Of a stretch of DNA of 64,000 nucleotides, positions 42,367 through 51,077 are shown piece by piece. This stretch comes from Streptomyces sp. A0642. GTDB lineage: Bacteria; Actinomycetota; Actinomycetes; Streptomycetales; Streptomycetaceae. Location of the stretch: contig NZ_SSBL01000025.1 in the NCBI RefSeq assembly GCF_004795105.1, positions 1-64,000 on the forward strand. The letters run 5' to 3'. Each line of letters begins with the position of its first letter. The stretch's first letter is position 1. A program made the position numbers and the translations under genes. The notes below the pieces were generated by a model. The model was given only the letters and a program-made list of their open reading frames with translations, did no database searches and was not told where the DNA came from.

Positions 42367-42647
42367 GGTCTCCTCCATCGTTCTCGGCATATGGCTGCCG
42401 ATGCCCATACGTGTTCCTGCGGTGAAGCGGCGCCTCCAAAGCCGGCCGTGGTTCGGGTGTCCCCCTACCCTTACCCGGTCCTTGCGGGTCGTTACAAGCT
42501 GCAAATGGGGCCATATGTCCGGTTTGTTGAGGTCTTCGGCTACCGCGTGGCGTAGGAAACGCGTACTGTTTCACCGACGTCAGCGACAGCTGCGACTCAT
42601 CTGCATGCACTTCGATGCAGACAGTGACGAGGCGAAGAGGGGCGGGC

Positions 42648-43016
42648 ATGGACCGCGGGACGGTCGGCAGCGCGAACCGGGGGCGACTTCAGGTCGATAC
42701 CCGGACCGAGGGCCGCAGTGAGATTGTGACGCCGGCGGGTGAGCTCGATCACCACACGGCTGAGCTGCTGCGTGCACCCTTGGAGCACGCGGTCGAGCAA
42801 GGGCGCGTGCGCCTGGTGGTCGACTGCTCGCGCCTCGAATTCTGTGACTCCACCGGGCTCAACGTGCTGCTCGGTGCCCGCCTCAAGGCCGAGGCTGCCG
42901 GGGGAGGGGTTCATTTGGCCGGAATGCTGCCCGTGGTGGCGCGGGTCTTCGAGATCACCGGAGCCGAGGCGGTCTTCACCGTCCACGACTCCCTCGAAGA
43001 GGCCCTGGCCACTTGA
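42648..43016 (+). CDS. Anti-anti-sigma factor (STAS domain, RsbV/SpoIIAA-like)
   Basis: A 122-residue STAS protein (GELDHHTAELLRAPLEHAVE, LVVDCSRLEFCDSTGLNVLL, HLAGMLPVVARVFEITGAE). Ser68 in CDSTGL is the residue expected to be phosphorylated by the anti-sigma kinase. GAGGGG lies 5 bases before ATG 42648; the frame opens at 42615 but that start has no ribosome site. Unphosphorylated STAS proteins capture the anti-sigma and free the sigma factor, here presumably the one encoded divergently. Confidence 0.92.
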   Translation: MDRGTVGSANRGRLQVDTRTEGRSEIVTPAGELDHHTAELLRAPLEHAVEQGRVRLVVDCSRLEFCDSTGLNVLLGARLKAEAAGGGVHLAGMLPVVARVFEITGAEAVFTVHDSLEEALAT

Positions 43017-43236
43017 TCGTGGCGTGTGGCGAGGCCCGGGCGCCTCTCCCGTCGCCCCCGTCACGCTTTCCGCGTAGGCGAAGTGGGTGTTGTCACCACA
43101 AGACCGGGCAGGAGACACCCCGGCGGGCCGTGGAAGATCTGCACGCTTCGTGTTCGTGCGGTACCTGTAGGGGTGTCCGCGTCAGTATTCGTATCTGTTC
43201 AATGGCGACATGGTGAATCGGTGAGGTGAAGCGCTG

Positions 43237-43785
43237 ATGAGCACCACCCGGCAGCATCCACCGGGCGACCTCGGCCGCGAGCCGGAGGACGCAGGCGTGG
43301 GTGCACGCGCCGACGCGGGCACGCGCGCTGACGCGCGCCCCGGCGTTCCCTCCGCCGCGCCCGTCGAGCCCGCGGAGTGGCAGTGGCGCACCCTGTCGCT
43401 GCGGCAGGTCAGCGGCATCGTGCCGACGGCACGTGATTTCGCCCGGCAGGCGCTCCACGACTGGGGCTGGCTGCCCGCCTCGAGCGCCGACCGCCGGGCC
43501 GCCGCCGAAGACGTCCTGCTGGTCGTCTCCGAGCTGGTCACCAACGCGTGTCTGCACGCGGAGGGCCCCGACGAGTTCCGCATCGCCCGCACGCCGAAGG
43601 CGCTGCGGGTCGAGGTCGCCGACGGTGGCGAGGGACAGCCCGCGCCCCGCACGCCGCACCGGGCGGGGCGGCCCGGCGGTCACGGCATGTTCATCGTGCA
43701 GCGGCTCTGCCTGGACTGGGGAGTCGCACGGGTGCCGGGCGAACCCGGCAAGACCGTCTGGGCGGAGCTGGCCGCCCCCGCGTAA
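43237..43785 (+). CDS. Anti-sigma factor, HATPase_c serine kinase (RsbW-like)
   Basis: A 182-residue protein. A variable Ala/Arg-rich N-terminus of about 50 residues precedes a GHKL ATPase fold with the N-box VVSELVTNACLHA, the G1-type LRVEVADGGEG and the G2-type RPGGHGMFIVQRLC. Such proteins bind sigma factors of the SigB/F/G group and phosphorylate a partner STAS protein. GAGG lies about 10 bases before ATG 43237. A 220-base gap separates it from the STAS gene, so it may have its own promoter. Confidence 0.88.
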   Translation: MSTTRQHPPGDLGREPEDAGVGARADAGTRADARPGVPSAAPVEPAEWQWRTLSLRQVSGIVPTARDFARQALHDWGWLPASSADRRAAAEDVLLVVSELVTNACLHAEGPDEFRIARTPKALRVEVADGGEGQPAPRTPHRAGRPGGHGMFIVQRLCLDWGVARVPGEPGKTVWAELAAPA

Positions 43786-43836
43786 CCCCCTCCGCAGGTT
43801 TCCCCTGCTCGTCCCCCCGGGCTCGTCAGCCCCTCC

Positions 43837-43863
43837 AAGAGCGCGCCGGATCGGCGCGCTCTT
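43837..43863 (+). terminator. Intrinsic terminator after the anti-sigma gene
   Basis: Perfect 12-bp arms AAGAGCGCGCCG (43837-43848) and CGGCGCGCTCTT (43852-43863), a 3-base loop and a following T-containing run. Confidence 0.88.
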
Positions 43864-43978
43864 TGTCTTCCCTCCACAAGGCCCCGGGCGTACCTTGAGC
43901 GCCCAATCTGATGTGTCGTCAGTTATGCGGGCCGCGCGGAGCGGCGCACGACGACTCCCGGCATGAGGGGAACTCGAG

Positions 43979-44644
43979 GTGTCGTACCAGAAGCGAACAG
44001 CTCTCGCGCTGGCGTCCGGGCTGGCGGGCGCGGCGGTGCTGCTGGCCGCGCCCGCCGCCCACGCGACGGTCGTCGACGTCAACTACCAGTGCAAGACCCC
44101 GATCGGCGACAAGGCCGCTGTCTCGCCGATCGACATCAGGAGCGTCAGGAGCGGCAGCGGCTACAAGCTCACCATGTCCTTCCAGAAGGGCGTCTCCTCC
44201 AGCCCGGTCGAGCTGGGGAAGGGGGCGATGAACCCCAGCGCGGTGATCAAGGTGGGCGGCGCCGACCCGGGGCAGGTCCAGGTCTCGGGCCCCGCCAACG
44301 CGGCTGCCATCCCCGCCAACAGCCCCATCAAGATCAGCGACCTCTCGGGGACGTACACCCCGAAGAAGAGCGGCAAGGTCGACTTCACCGCCGGAGTGCT
44401 CACCATCAAGGCGCTCGGTACGACGACGACCTGCACCCCGGCGAACAGCCCGGGCCCCTCGCTCTCCCTCGACGTCACCGCCGCGGGGGGCGGGGCGACC
44501 ACACCGGACGGCGACGACTCACTGCCCAGGACGGGCCCGCTGGACTCGGCCGTGGCGCTCGGCACCCTCGGCGGCACGGTGCTGCTGACCGGCGCGGCCG
44601 GAGTCCTGTGGCTGACCAGGCGCGGGCCGCGGGCCACGGGCTGA
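43979..44644 (+). CDS. Cell-wall-anchored surface protein with LPRTG sorting signal
   Basis: A 221-residue protein. The signal peptide (LALASGLAGAAVLLAAPAAHA) is followed by a beta-rich domain with two cysteines (VDVNYQCKTPIGDKAAVSP, VQVSGPANAAAIPANSPIKI, FTAGVLTIKALGTTTTC). A sorting signal follows: LPRTG at 182-186, a hydrophobic helix and an RR-containing tail. Sortase should therefore anchor it to peptidoglycan; no sortase gene is in the window. The domain is related to the second domain of the protein at 46975-48342. It is the first gene of a four-gene surface cluster. Confidence 0.85.
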   Translation: MSYQKRTALALASGLAGAAVLLAAPAAHATVVDVNYQCKTPIGDKAAVSPIDIRSVRSGSGYKLTMSFQKGVSSSPVELGKGAMNPSAVIKVGGADPGQVQVSGPANAAAIPANSPIKISDLSGTYTPKKSGKVDFTAGVLTIKALGTTTTCTPANSPGPSLSLDVTAAGGGATTPDGDDSLPRTGPLDSAVALGTLGGTVLLTGAAGVLWLTRRGPRATG

Positions 44645-44789
44645 CCGCCGCACGAACCGCCGCCCGTCGCGGGCAGCGGGCCACGGGGCCGGCCACCCGC
44701 CCGAACGGCCCGCCGCCGACGACGCCGGCAGCGGGCCGCGGGCCGCCCCGCGCAACCGCACGCCGCCGTCCTGCACCAGGGAGCCGCCC

Positions 44790-45866
44790 ATGCCGCCGTT
44801 CACCGGTCCCGCCACCCGCCCCGCCCAGGCGCCCGACGTCCGACCGCCGTCCTCCCCGGCCCCCGCCGCCGGACCGCCGTCCGCCGCCCGGCGCCTCGCC
44901 CGGGCCCTGCCGCTGCTCGCCGCCCTGGGGTGCGCCCTCGCCACGGCGCCGGCGGCCGGTGCCACCGGGCACCCGGCCGGCCCGGTATGGGCGGCGCAGC
45001 CCGCGGCGGGCGCCACCGGGCAGCCCGAAGGCAGACCGGCCTTCTACCTGGAGGGCCTTCCTGGCAGCGTCCTGGAGGACCGGCTCTCGGTCGTCAACCC
45101 GGGACCGGAACCGGTCACCGTACGGCTGCGCGGCGCCGACGCGTACCCCCCGGGCAGCGGCGGCTTCGCCGTGCGCGGTGCGCACGGCTCCACCGGGACC
45201 GGGTCCTGGCTGCGGACGGCGAAGGACGAGGTGACGGTGCCCGGCCGGACCAGGGCCGACGTGCCGGTCTCCTTCACCGTCCCCGAGGACGCGCTGCCCG
45301 GCGACCACCCGGGCGCGATCGTCGCCGAGAGCGGAGGCCGCTCGGTGGGCGTACGGGTCCGACTGCGGGTCGGCGGGCCCACGCTGGCCGCCCTCACGGT
45401 GGAGGACGTCACGGTGAGCGGCGGGACCCTCCACTACACGCTGGTCAACCGGGGCAACGCGGTCCTCGTGCCCCGCCTGTCCGTCAGCGTGGACGGGGCG
45501 TTCGGCCCCCTGCTGCGCCGCGCCGCCCGCCCCCTTCCGGTGGAACTGCTGCCCGGTCAGCGGGTCCGGCGCACCGAGCCGTGGGGCGACACCCCCGCCC
45601 TCGACTCCGTCACCGTACGGCTCCGCGTCACGGCGGCGGGTGGGGCGCACGCCGAGGCGACCGCCTCGGCGGCTTTCGTGCCCTGGGCGCCGGTGACCGG
45701 CGGCGCGCTGCTCCTCCTGGCCGGCGTCGCCGCCGGTGTGCACGGCCTCCGGCGCCGGCGGGCGACGCGGCGGGGCCCACGCGCCGACGACGGGGCCGGC
45801 CAGGCTCCGGAACCCGAACAGCACTCCGACGAGAGGCACGTGGTGAAGGCGGGAGCGGAATCGTGA
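44790..45866 (+). CDS. DUF916-like extracytoplasmic protein with C-terminal membrane anchor
   Basis: A 358-residue protein. A Pro/Ala-rich N-terminus leads into a signal helix (LARALPLLAALGCALATAPAAGA), then immunoglobulin-like modules of the DUF916 type (LEDRLSVVNPGPEPVTVRLRG, VPVSFTVPEDALPGDHPGAIVAE, LHYTLVNRGNAVLVPRLSV). It ends with a transmembrane helix (TGGALLLLAGVAAGVHGL) and a charged tail. In Firmicutes, DUF916 proteins (CscA) are encoded with WxL and LPxTG proteins. GGGAG lies 6 bases before ATG 44790, and the stop overlaps the next GTG. Confidence 0.78.
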   Translation: MPPFTGPATRPAQAPDVRPPSSPAPAAGPPSAARRLARALPLLAALGCALATAPAAGATGHPAGPVWAAQPAAGATGQPEGRPAFYLEGLPGSVLEDRLSVVNPGPEPVTVRLRGADAYPPGSGGFAVRGAHGSTGTGSWLRTAKDEVTVPGRTRADVPVSFTVPEDALPGDHPGAIVAESGGRSVGVRVRLRVGGPTLAALTVEDVTVSGGTLHYTLVNRGNAVLVPRLSVSVDGAFGPLLRRAARPLPVELLPGQRVRRTEPWGDTPALDSVTVRLRVTAAGGAHAEATASAAFVPWAPVTGGALLLLAGVAAGVHGLRRRRATRRGPRADDGAGQAPEPEQHSDERHVVKAGAES

Positions 45867-46978
45867 CGGGACGGACCGGACCGGCGGCATTCCGGAGCGA
45901 GCGCCGCGGGCGGGCGGCCACCCTGATGGCCGTACTGCTGGCCGCGATACTGCCGGCCCTGCTGCTCACCGCGACCGGGGCCGGGGCCGCAGGGCGTACC
46001 GCGGCAGAACCGGAACCGGTGGTCACGCTCTCGCAGAAGGAGGCGGGCAAGGGCGGCGAGGTCACCGTCAGGGGCAAGGAGTGGCACCCCGGCACCCTGC
46101 TCATGATGCTGATCTGCGGGCAGTCCACCCCCGCGCGCGGCGTGATCGGCGGCACCAACTCCTGCGCCAACGCGCAAGGCCGCGCCGTCACCACCGACGA
46201 CAAGGGCGCTTTCACCAGGAAGATGCCCGTCACCGAGCCGCCCGTGCCGTGCCCGTGCGTCGTCCATGTCGCCACGGTGACCGGGGAACAGGTCCTCGCC
46301 GACGCGGTGATCGTGGTCGCAGGCCACCCCGTCGCCGCGCTGCCGAGGGAGACCGGTGACGGGAGGCTCGCCGTTCTCGCGGCCACCCGGCTGGAAGGTG
46401 ACAGCGGGCTGCTGACGTGGTTCGGAGCGCCGCCGTCCCGCCGGCTCGTGTTCACCGTCGGCAACCTCGGCTCCGCACCGGTCAAGGACCCGGTCTTCCG
46501 GGTCGGCACCGCGCACGGCGTCTACGCCGCGCAGTGGGAGGAGCGGCAGTGGCGCGGGACCGTCGAGCCCGGCCGCAAGGCCCGTATCGAACTGCCCGTG
46601 GAGCTGACGGCCGGCGCGCACGGCGACTACCAGATCTCACTGAAGTACGGCACGAAGGTGCTGGCCGAGCAGCCGTGGGGGGTCGGCCGCCCCTGGGGCG
46701 TGACGCTCTTCTGGATCCTGCTGTGCCTCGTCGTGCCCGCGGCCGTCTTCCGTATCGGCATGGCGATCGTCGACAGGGCCCGTCCGCGGCCCGGCCGCGC
46801 CGGGGGCCGCCGGCGTCCGTCCCCGCGCGCCGGAGTGACCGCGAGGTTCCCGAAACCGCGGAGCGCCCCGTCCGCGGGTAAGGCGCCGTCCCCCGGCACC
46901 ACTGCGGCGGCGCTGCCGTGGTTCACCCCTGACTCCGCACCGTCAGAGCACAGACCGACGACGAAGGGACATTCGTGA
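45863..46978 (+). CDS. Secreted single-pass membrane protein of the surface cluster
   Basis: A 371-residue protein. A signal helix (LMAVLLAAILPALLLTATGAGA) is followed by an Ig-like domain (VVTLSQKEAGKGGEVTVRGKEW), with Cys residues in MLICGQSTP, TNSCANAQ and PVPCPCVV that probably form disulfides. A second beta domain (RRLVFTVGNLGSAPVKDPVF, RIELPVELTAGAHGDYQISL) leads to a C-terminal helix (GVTLFWILLCLVVPAAVFRIG) and a basic Pro-rich cytoplasmic tail. It overlaps both neighbours (GTGA), so it is tightly coupled within the cluster. No named family. Confidence 0.75.
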   Translation: MTGRTGPAAFRSERRGRAATLMAVLLAAILPALLLTATGAGAAGRTAAEPEPVVTLSQKEAGKGGEVTVRGKEWHPGTLLMMLICGQSTPARGVIGGTNSCANAQGRAVTTDDKGAFTRKMPVTEPPVPCPCVVHVATVTGEQVLADAVIVVAGHPVAALPRETGDGRLAVLAATRLEGDSGLLTWFGAPPSRRLVFTVGNLGSAPVKDPVFRVGTAHGVYAAQWEERQWRGTVEPGRKARIELPVELTAGAHGDYQISLKYGTKVLAEQPWGVGRPWGVTLFWILLCLVVPAAVFRIGMAIVDRARPRPGRAGGRRRPSPRAGVTARFPKPRSAPSAGKAPSPGTTAAALPWFTPDSAPSEHRPTTKGHS

Positions 46979-48342
46979 GTACGCAACGCAGGACGGTCGC
47001 GGCGGGAGTCGCGATGATGATCGGCGGGGCGGGCATGCTGCTGGCCGCCAGCCCGGCCCAGGCCGCCGACATCTCGTACAAGACGGAGTGCATCCCCCCG
47101 GCCATCTCCGGACTGCCCCCCGTCCAGGGCACCACCGAGGTGCGGCTGACCGCGCCCGCGCAGGCCAAGGTGGGGGACACCGTCGAGGTCGTGTGGAAGA
47201 CGGTCCGGGCCGCCTCCAGCAACCCCGACGTCCTCGACCTCGACAAGGACACCGTCAAGCCGACCGGCACGATCAAGCTGGCCGGCGCCGCCACCGGAGA
47301 CCTGAAGATGGAGGGGCCGCGTCAGAACCCGGCGATCCCCAAGAACAGTCCCATGCTCCTGCCCGACATGAAGGGCTCGCTGAAGCTGGAGAAGGCGGGC
47401 GAGCTGACGCTGACGCCCGACGGGTACAACATCAACGTCTCCAAGCCCCTCTCCACCGACACCAAGTGCTCCCCGAAGGAGACGGTCCAGCCGGGCGCGA
47501 CGATCAAGGTCACGGACGGCGGCGGAGGCACCAGCGGGGGCACGACGGCGGGTGGCACGACCTCCGGGGGCACGACGGCGGGCGGCACGACCTCCGGCGG
47601 TACGACGGCGGGCGGCACCACCAGCGGTGGCACGACGACCACGGGAGGGGGCACGACGTCCGGCGGCACGACCGGCGGCAGCGGCGGGGCCACCGACTTC
47701 CCGGGCAGGGAAGTCGTCGTGAACTTCGCCTGCAAGGCGCCGGGCCCGCAGGAGGGGATCGCCTCCAAGGTGACGATCAATGCCGAGAAGAAGGGCGGGA
47801 GCTACGCGCTGACGGTCAAGACCGCCAAGGGTGTGATGGACAGCCCGGCTCCGCTGCCCGCCGGTGCGCTCAAGCCGTCCATGAACATCGTCATCGGCGG
47901 CGCCGACAAGGGTTCTGTGACCGTCAGGGGGCCGGGGAACCCCGAGCCCCTGGAGACGGGCAAGCCGGTCAGCCTGCCCGACATGACCGGCACGTACAAG
48001 CCGGGCGCCTCCGGCAAGTCCAGCCTCACCCCCGGCGCGCTCACGATCGACGTCATGCTGGGCGGCTCGAAGATCAACATCCCGTGCACGGTCAAGGGCG
48101 CCCCCGAGGCGTCGCTCGTGCTCGACACCGCGGCGCAGGAGGGCGGCGCCTCCGGCGGCGGATCCACGGCCTCCGGCGGAGCGGCGGCGGGCGGCACGGC
48201 GTCCGGCGGCGGTCTCGCGGCCACCGGGGCCGAGGACAACGGCGCCCTGCGCGCACTCGGCCTGGTCGCCGGCACGGCGATCCTGCTGGGCGGCGCCGTG
48301 TTCACGTTCACCCCGTGGCGCCGGCTGCGCTCGGGCCGGTGA
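46975..48342 (+). CDS. Two-domain surface protein with Gly/Thr repeat and LAATG sorting signal
   Basis: A 455-residue protein. The signal peptide (GVAMMIGGAGMLLAASPAQA) precedes beta domain one (about 28-180), a flexible Gly-Thr-Ser repeat linker (about 183-240) and beta domain two (about 243-390; VVVNFACKAPGPQEG, MNIVIGGADKGSVTVRGPGN). Domain two is related to the 43979 protein. The end carries LAATG at 414-418, a hydrophobic helix and an Arg-rich tail, matching the LAxTG class E sortase signal of Streptomyces. GTG 46975 overlaps the preceding stop. A strong terminator ends the cluster. Confidence 0.85.
   Translation: MSTQRRTVAAGVAMMIGGAGMLLAASPAQAADISYKTECIPPAISGLPPVQGTTEVRLTAPAQAKVGDTVEVVWKTVRAASSNPDVLDLDKDTVKPTGTIKLAGAATGDLKMEGPRQNPAIPKNSPMLLPDMKGSLKLEKAGELTLTPDGYNINVSKPLSTDTKCSPKETVQPGATIKVTDGGGGTSGGTTAGGTTSGGTTAGGTTSGGTTAGGTTSGGTTTTGGGTTSGGTTGGSGGATDFPGREVVVNFACKAPGPQEGIASKVTINAEKKGGSYALTVKTAKGVMDSPAPLPAGALKPSMNIVIGGADKGSVTVRGPGNPEPLETGKPVSLPDMTGTYKPGASGKSSLTPGALTIDVMLGGSKINIPCTVKGAPEASLVLDTAAQEGGASGGGSTASGGAAAGGTASGGGLAATGAEDNGALRALGLVAGTAILLGGAVFTFTPWRRLRSGR
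47521..47690 (+). repeat. In-frame Gly-Thr-Ser repeat of the surface protein gene
   Basis: A roughly 30-bp unit encoding AGGTTSGGTT repeats about four times with small changes, forming the linker between the two surface domains. Replication slippage could change its length between strains. Confidence 0.8.
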
Positions 48343-48410
48343 GCTGAACCGGATCCCGTACGCGTACGAAGGCCCGGCCCGGACGCAGACGGATGGCACG
48401 GCACACGAAA

Positions 48411-48444
48411 GGGCCGCCGCACCGTGGAAACGGTGCGGCGGCCC
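48411..48444. terminator. Bidirectional terminator between surface cluster and POT transporter
   Basis: Perfect 15-bp arms (48411-48425 and 48430-48444) with a GGAA loop, between convergent genes. Confidence 0.88.
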
Positions 48445-48464
48445 CTACGCGTGGAACCGGACGG

Positions 48465-49961
48465 TCAGCTCGCGTCGCTCATGTGCTGCGTGACCTTCCT
48501 GCGGTACATCCAGATGCCGATACCGGCGATGACCGCGAGGACCGCCTCGAAGGCGACGGCCCCCGTGGTGTCCAGGTTGACCCCGACCGGCGTGGACGTG
48601 AGCAGACCCGTCAGCGAGTCGCCCGCGGTGACCGCGAGGAACCAGACACCCATCATCTGGGAGCTGTACTTCGCCGGCGCCATCTTCGTGGTGACCGACA
48701 GGCCGACCGGGGAGAGGCAGAGCTCGGCGACCGTCTGGATGAAGTAGATCGCCACCAGCCACATGGGGCTGACCCGGCCGCCGTTGGCCGCGGTGTCGAT
48801 CAGCGGGATCATGAAGACGACGAAGGAGATGCCGATCAGCACGAGGCTGGAGGCGAACTTGACGGCGGTGCTCGGCTCCTTGCCGCGCTTGTTCAGCCAC
48901 AGCCAGCCCGAGGCGACCACCGGGGCGATCGCCATGATGAAGATCGGGTTCAGCGACTGGTACCAGGACGTCGGGAAGTCGAAGCCGAGCAGGCTGTTCG
49001 TCGTCGAGTGCTCACCGAAGATCGACAGGGTCGAGCCGTTCTGGTCGTAGATCATCCAGAAGACGGCGGCGACCACGAAGAACCAGATGTAGCCCGACAG
49101 CTTGGACTGCTCCGTGTGCGTCAGTTCCTTGTCGCGCTTCATGCGCACCAGGACCGCGATCGGGATGACCAGACCGGCGATGCTGAGCGGCACCGTGGCC
49201 CAGTCGGCGAAGTTGCCGGTGATGGCGAGCAGGCCGTAGAGGACCGCCGCGACGATCAGCCAGATGAGGCCCTTGCGCAGGACGGAGCGCTTCTCCTGCT
49301 CCGTCGCCGGAGTGGAGACGACATCGCTCTCCGGGCTCAGGTGGCGGGTGCCGAGCAGGAACTGGGCGAGACCCAGGGCCATGCCGACCGCGGCGAGCGC
49401 GAAGCCGAAGTGCCAGTTGACGTTCTCGCCGATGCTGCCGATGGTCAGCGGGGCGAGGAAGGCGCCGAGGTTGATGCCGATGTAGAAGAGCGTGAAGCCA
49501 CCGTCACGGCGCGGATCCTCCGGGCCCTTGTAGAGGTGCCCGACCATCGTGGAGATGTTCGCCTTCAGCAGCCCGGAGCCGAGCGCGACGAGGGCGAGTC
49601 CCAGGAAGAAGGAGGCCGAGTTGGGCACGGCGAGGGTGATGTGGCCGAGGATGACGACACCGCCACCGATGGCGACCGTCCTGCGCGGCCCCCAGAAGCG
49701 GTCGGCCACCCAGCCGCCGGGCATGGCGAGCAGGTAGACCATCGCCATGTAGACGGAGTAGATGGCCGTGGCCGTGGTGGCATTCATGTGCATGCCGCCG
49801 GGCGCGATCAGGTACAGCGGGAGCAGTGCCTTCATGCCGTAGAAGCTGTAGCGCTCCCACATCTCGGTCATGAAGAGCGTCGCCAGGCCGCGGGGGTGGC
49901 CGAAGAAGGTCTTCTCGCCGACCGCGGTGCTCGCGGGGTCCTTCGTCAGGCTGGACGCCAT
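48465..49961 (-). CDS. POT/PTR-family peptide:proton symporter
   Basis: A 498-residue major-facilitator protein for di- and tripeptides with about 12-14 helices. The family signatures are FFGHPRGLATLFMTEMWERYSFYGM, with the ExxER-like proton-coupling segment (EMWERYSFYG), and FTLFYIGINLGAFLAPL. AAGGA lies 6 bases before ATG 49961. Its long leader contains a hairpin and a possible small upstream reading frame, which may modulate translation or termination. Confidence 0.93.
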   Translation of the reverse strand: MASSLTKDPASTAVGEKTFFGHPRGLATLFMTEMWERYSFYGMKALLPLYLIAPGGMHMNATTATAIYSVYMAMVYLLAMPGGWVADRFWGPRRTVAIGGGVVILGHITLAVPNSASFFLGLALVALGSGLLKANISTMVGHLYKGPEDPRRDGGFTLFYIGINLGAFLAPLTIGSIGENVNWHFGFALAAVGMALGLAQFLLGTRHLSPESDVVSTPATEQEKRSVLRKGLIWLIVAAVLYGLLAITGNFADWATVPLSIAGLVIPIAVLVRMKRDKELTHTEQSKLSGYIWFFVVAAVFWMIYDQNGSTLSIFGEHSTTNSLLGFDFPTSWYQSLNPIFIMAIAPVVASGWLWLNKRGKEPSTAVKFASSLVLIGISFVVFMIPLIDTAANGGRVSPMWLVAIYFIQTVAELCLSPVGLSVTTKMAPAKYSSQMMGVWFLAVTAGDSLTGLLTSTPVGVNLDTTGAVAFEAVLAVIAGIGIWMYRRKVTQHMSDAS

Positions 49962-50384
49962 GATCGATCCTTGCTTGCTCGGGACGCGTCGCCTCGTGAG
50001 CCGTACGCGCCCGGTGGGGGGAGGCCGGCACCGGCACGGGAACGCCACCGTGCCGGGATCCACGCCCGGAGCGCCTTCATCGGCGTACCGGGCCCGGCCC
50101 ACAGGTCATTCACTGAAATGAATCCGGACTGGCGGGTACCAGCCCTGCACAGGAAGAAGGACCTTCGGCGCTCATAGCTGCTCAAAGGTCCTTCAGTAGT
50201 GCAACAGGCGTTGAAACACCATACGACACGACAGAGCGGCATATGGAAGGACTTGAGACATGGATCACAGGTCCGGGCGCAACCACACTCCCATATTCGA
50301 AGGTCTGACAAGGAACGGGTCGCAGACCCGCAGGGCTTCCGGATCACCTCACTCGTTGTCGTCCGCGCGGACTACCATCACTCC
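49962..50384. other. Divergent intergenic region with leader hairpin and possible uORF
   Basis: About 420 bases between the POT gene (leftward) and the response regulator gene (rightward). Perfect 10-bp arms GAAGGACCTT (50156-50165) and AAGGTCCTTC (50185-50194) enclose a 19-base loop. On the minus strand an ATG at 50175 opens 21 codons ending in TGA at 50110-50112, inside the POT leader. A TCATT/AATGA pair lies at 50106-50121. Confidence 0.5.
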
Positions 50385-51062
<678 letters not shown>

Positions 51063-51077
51063 CGTACAGAAGCAGTC

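Noticed and set aside
47521..47690. Mobile or CRISPR-like repeat
   Set aside because: The repeat is in frame and encodes a regular Gly-Thr-Ser linker inside a secreted protein.
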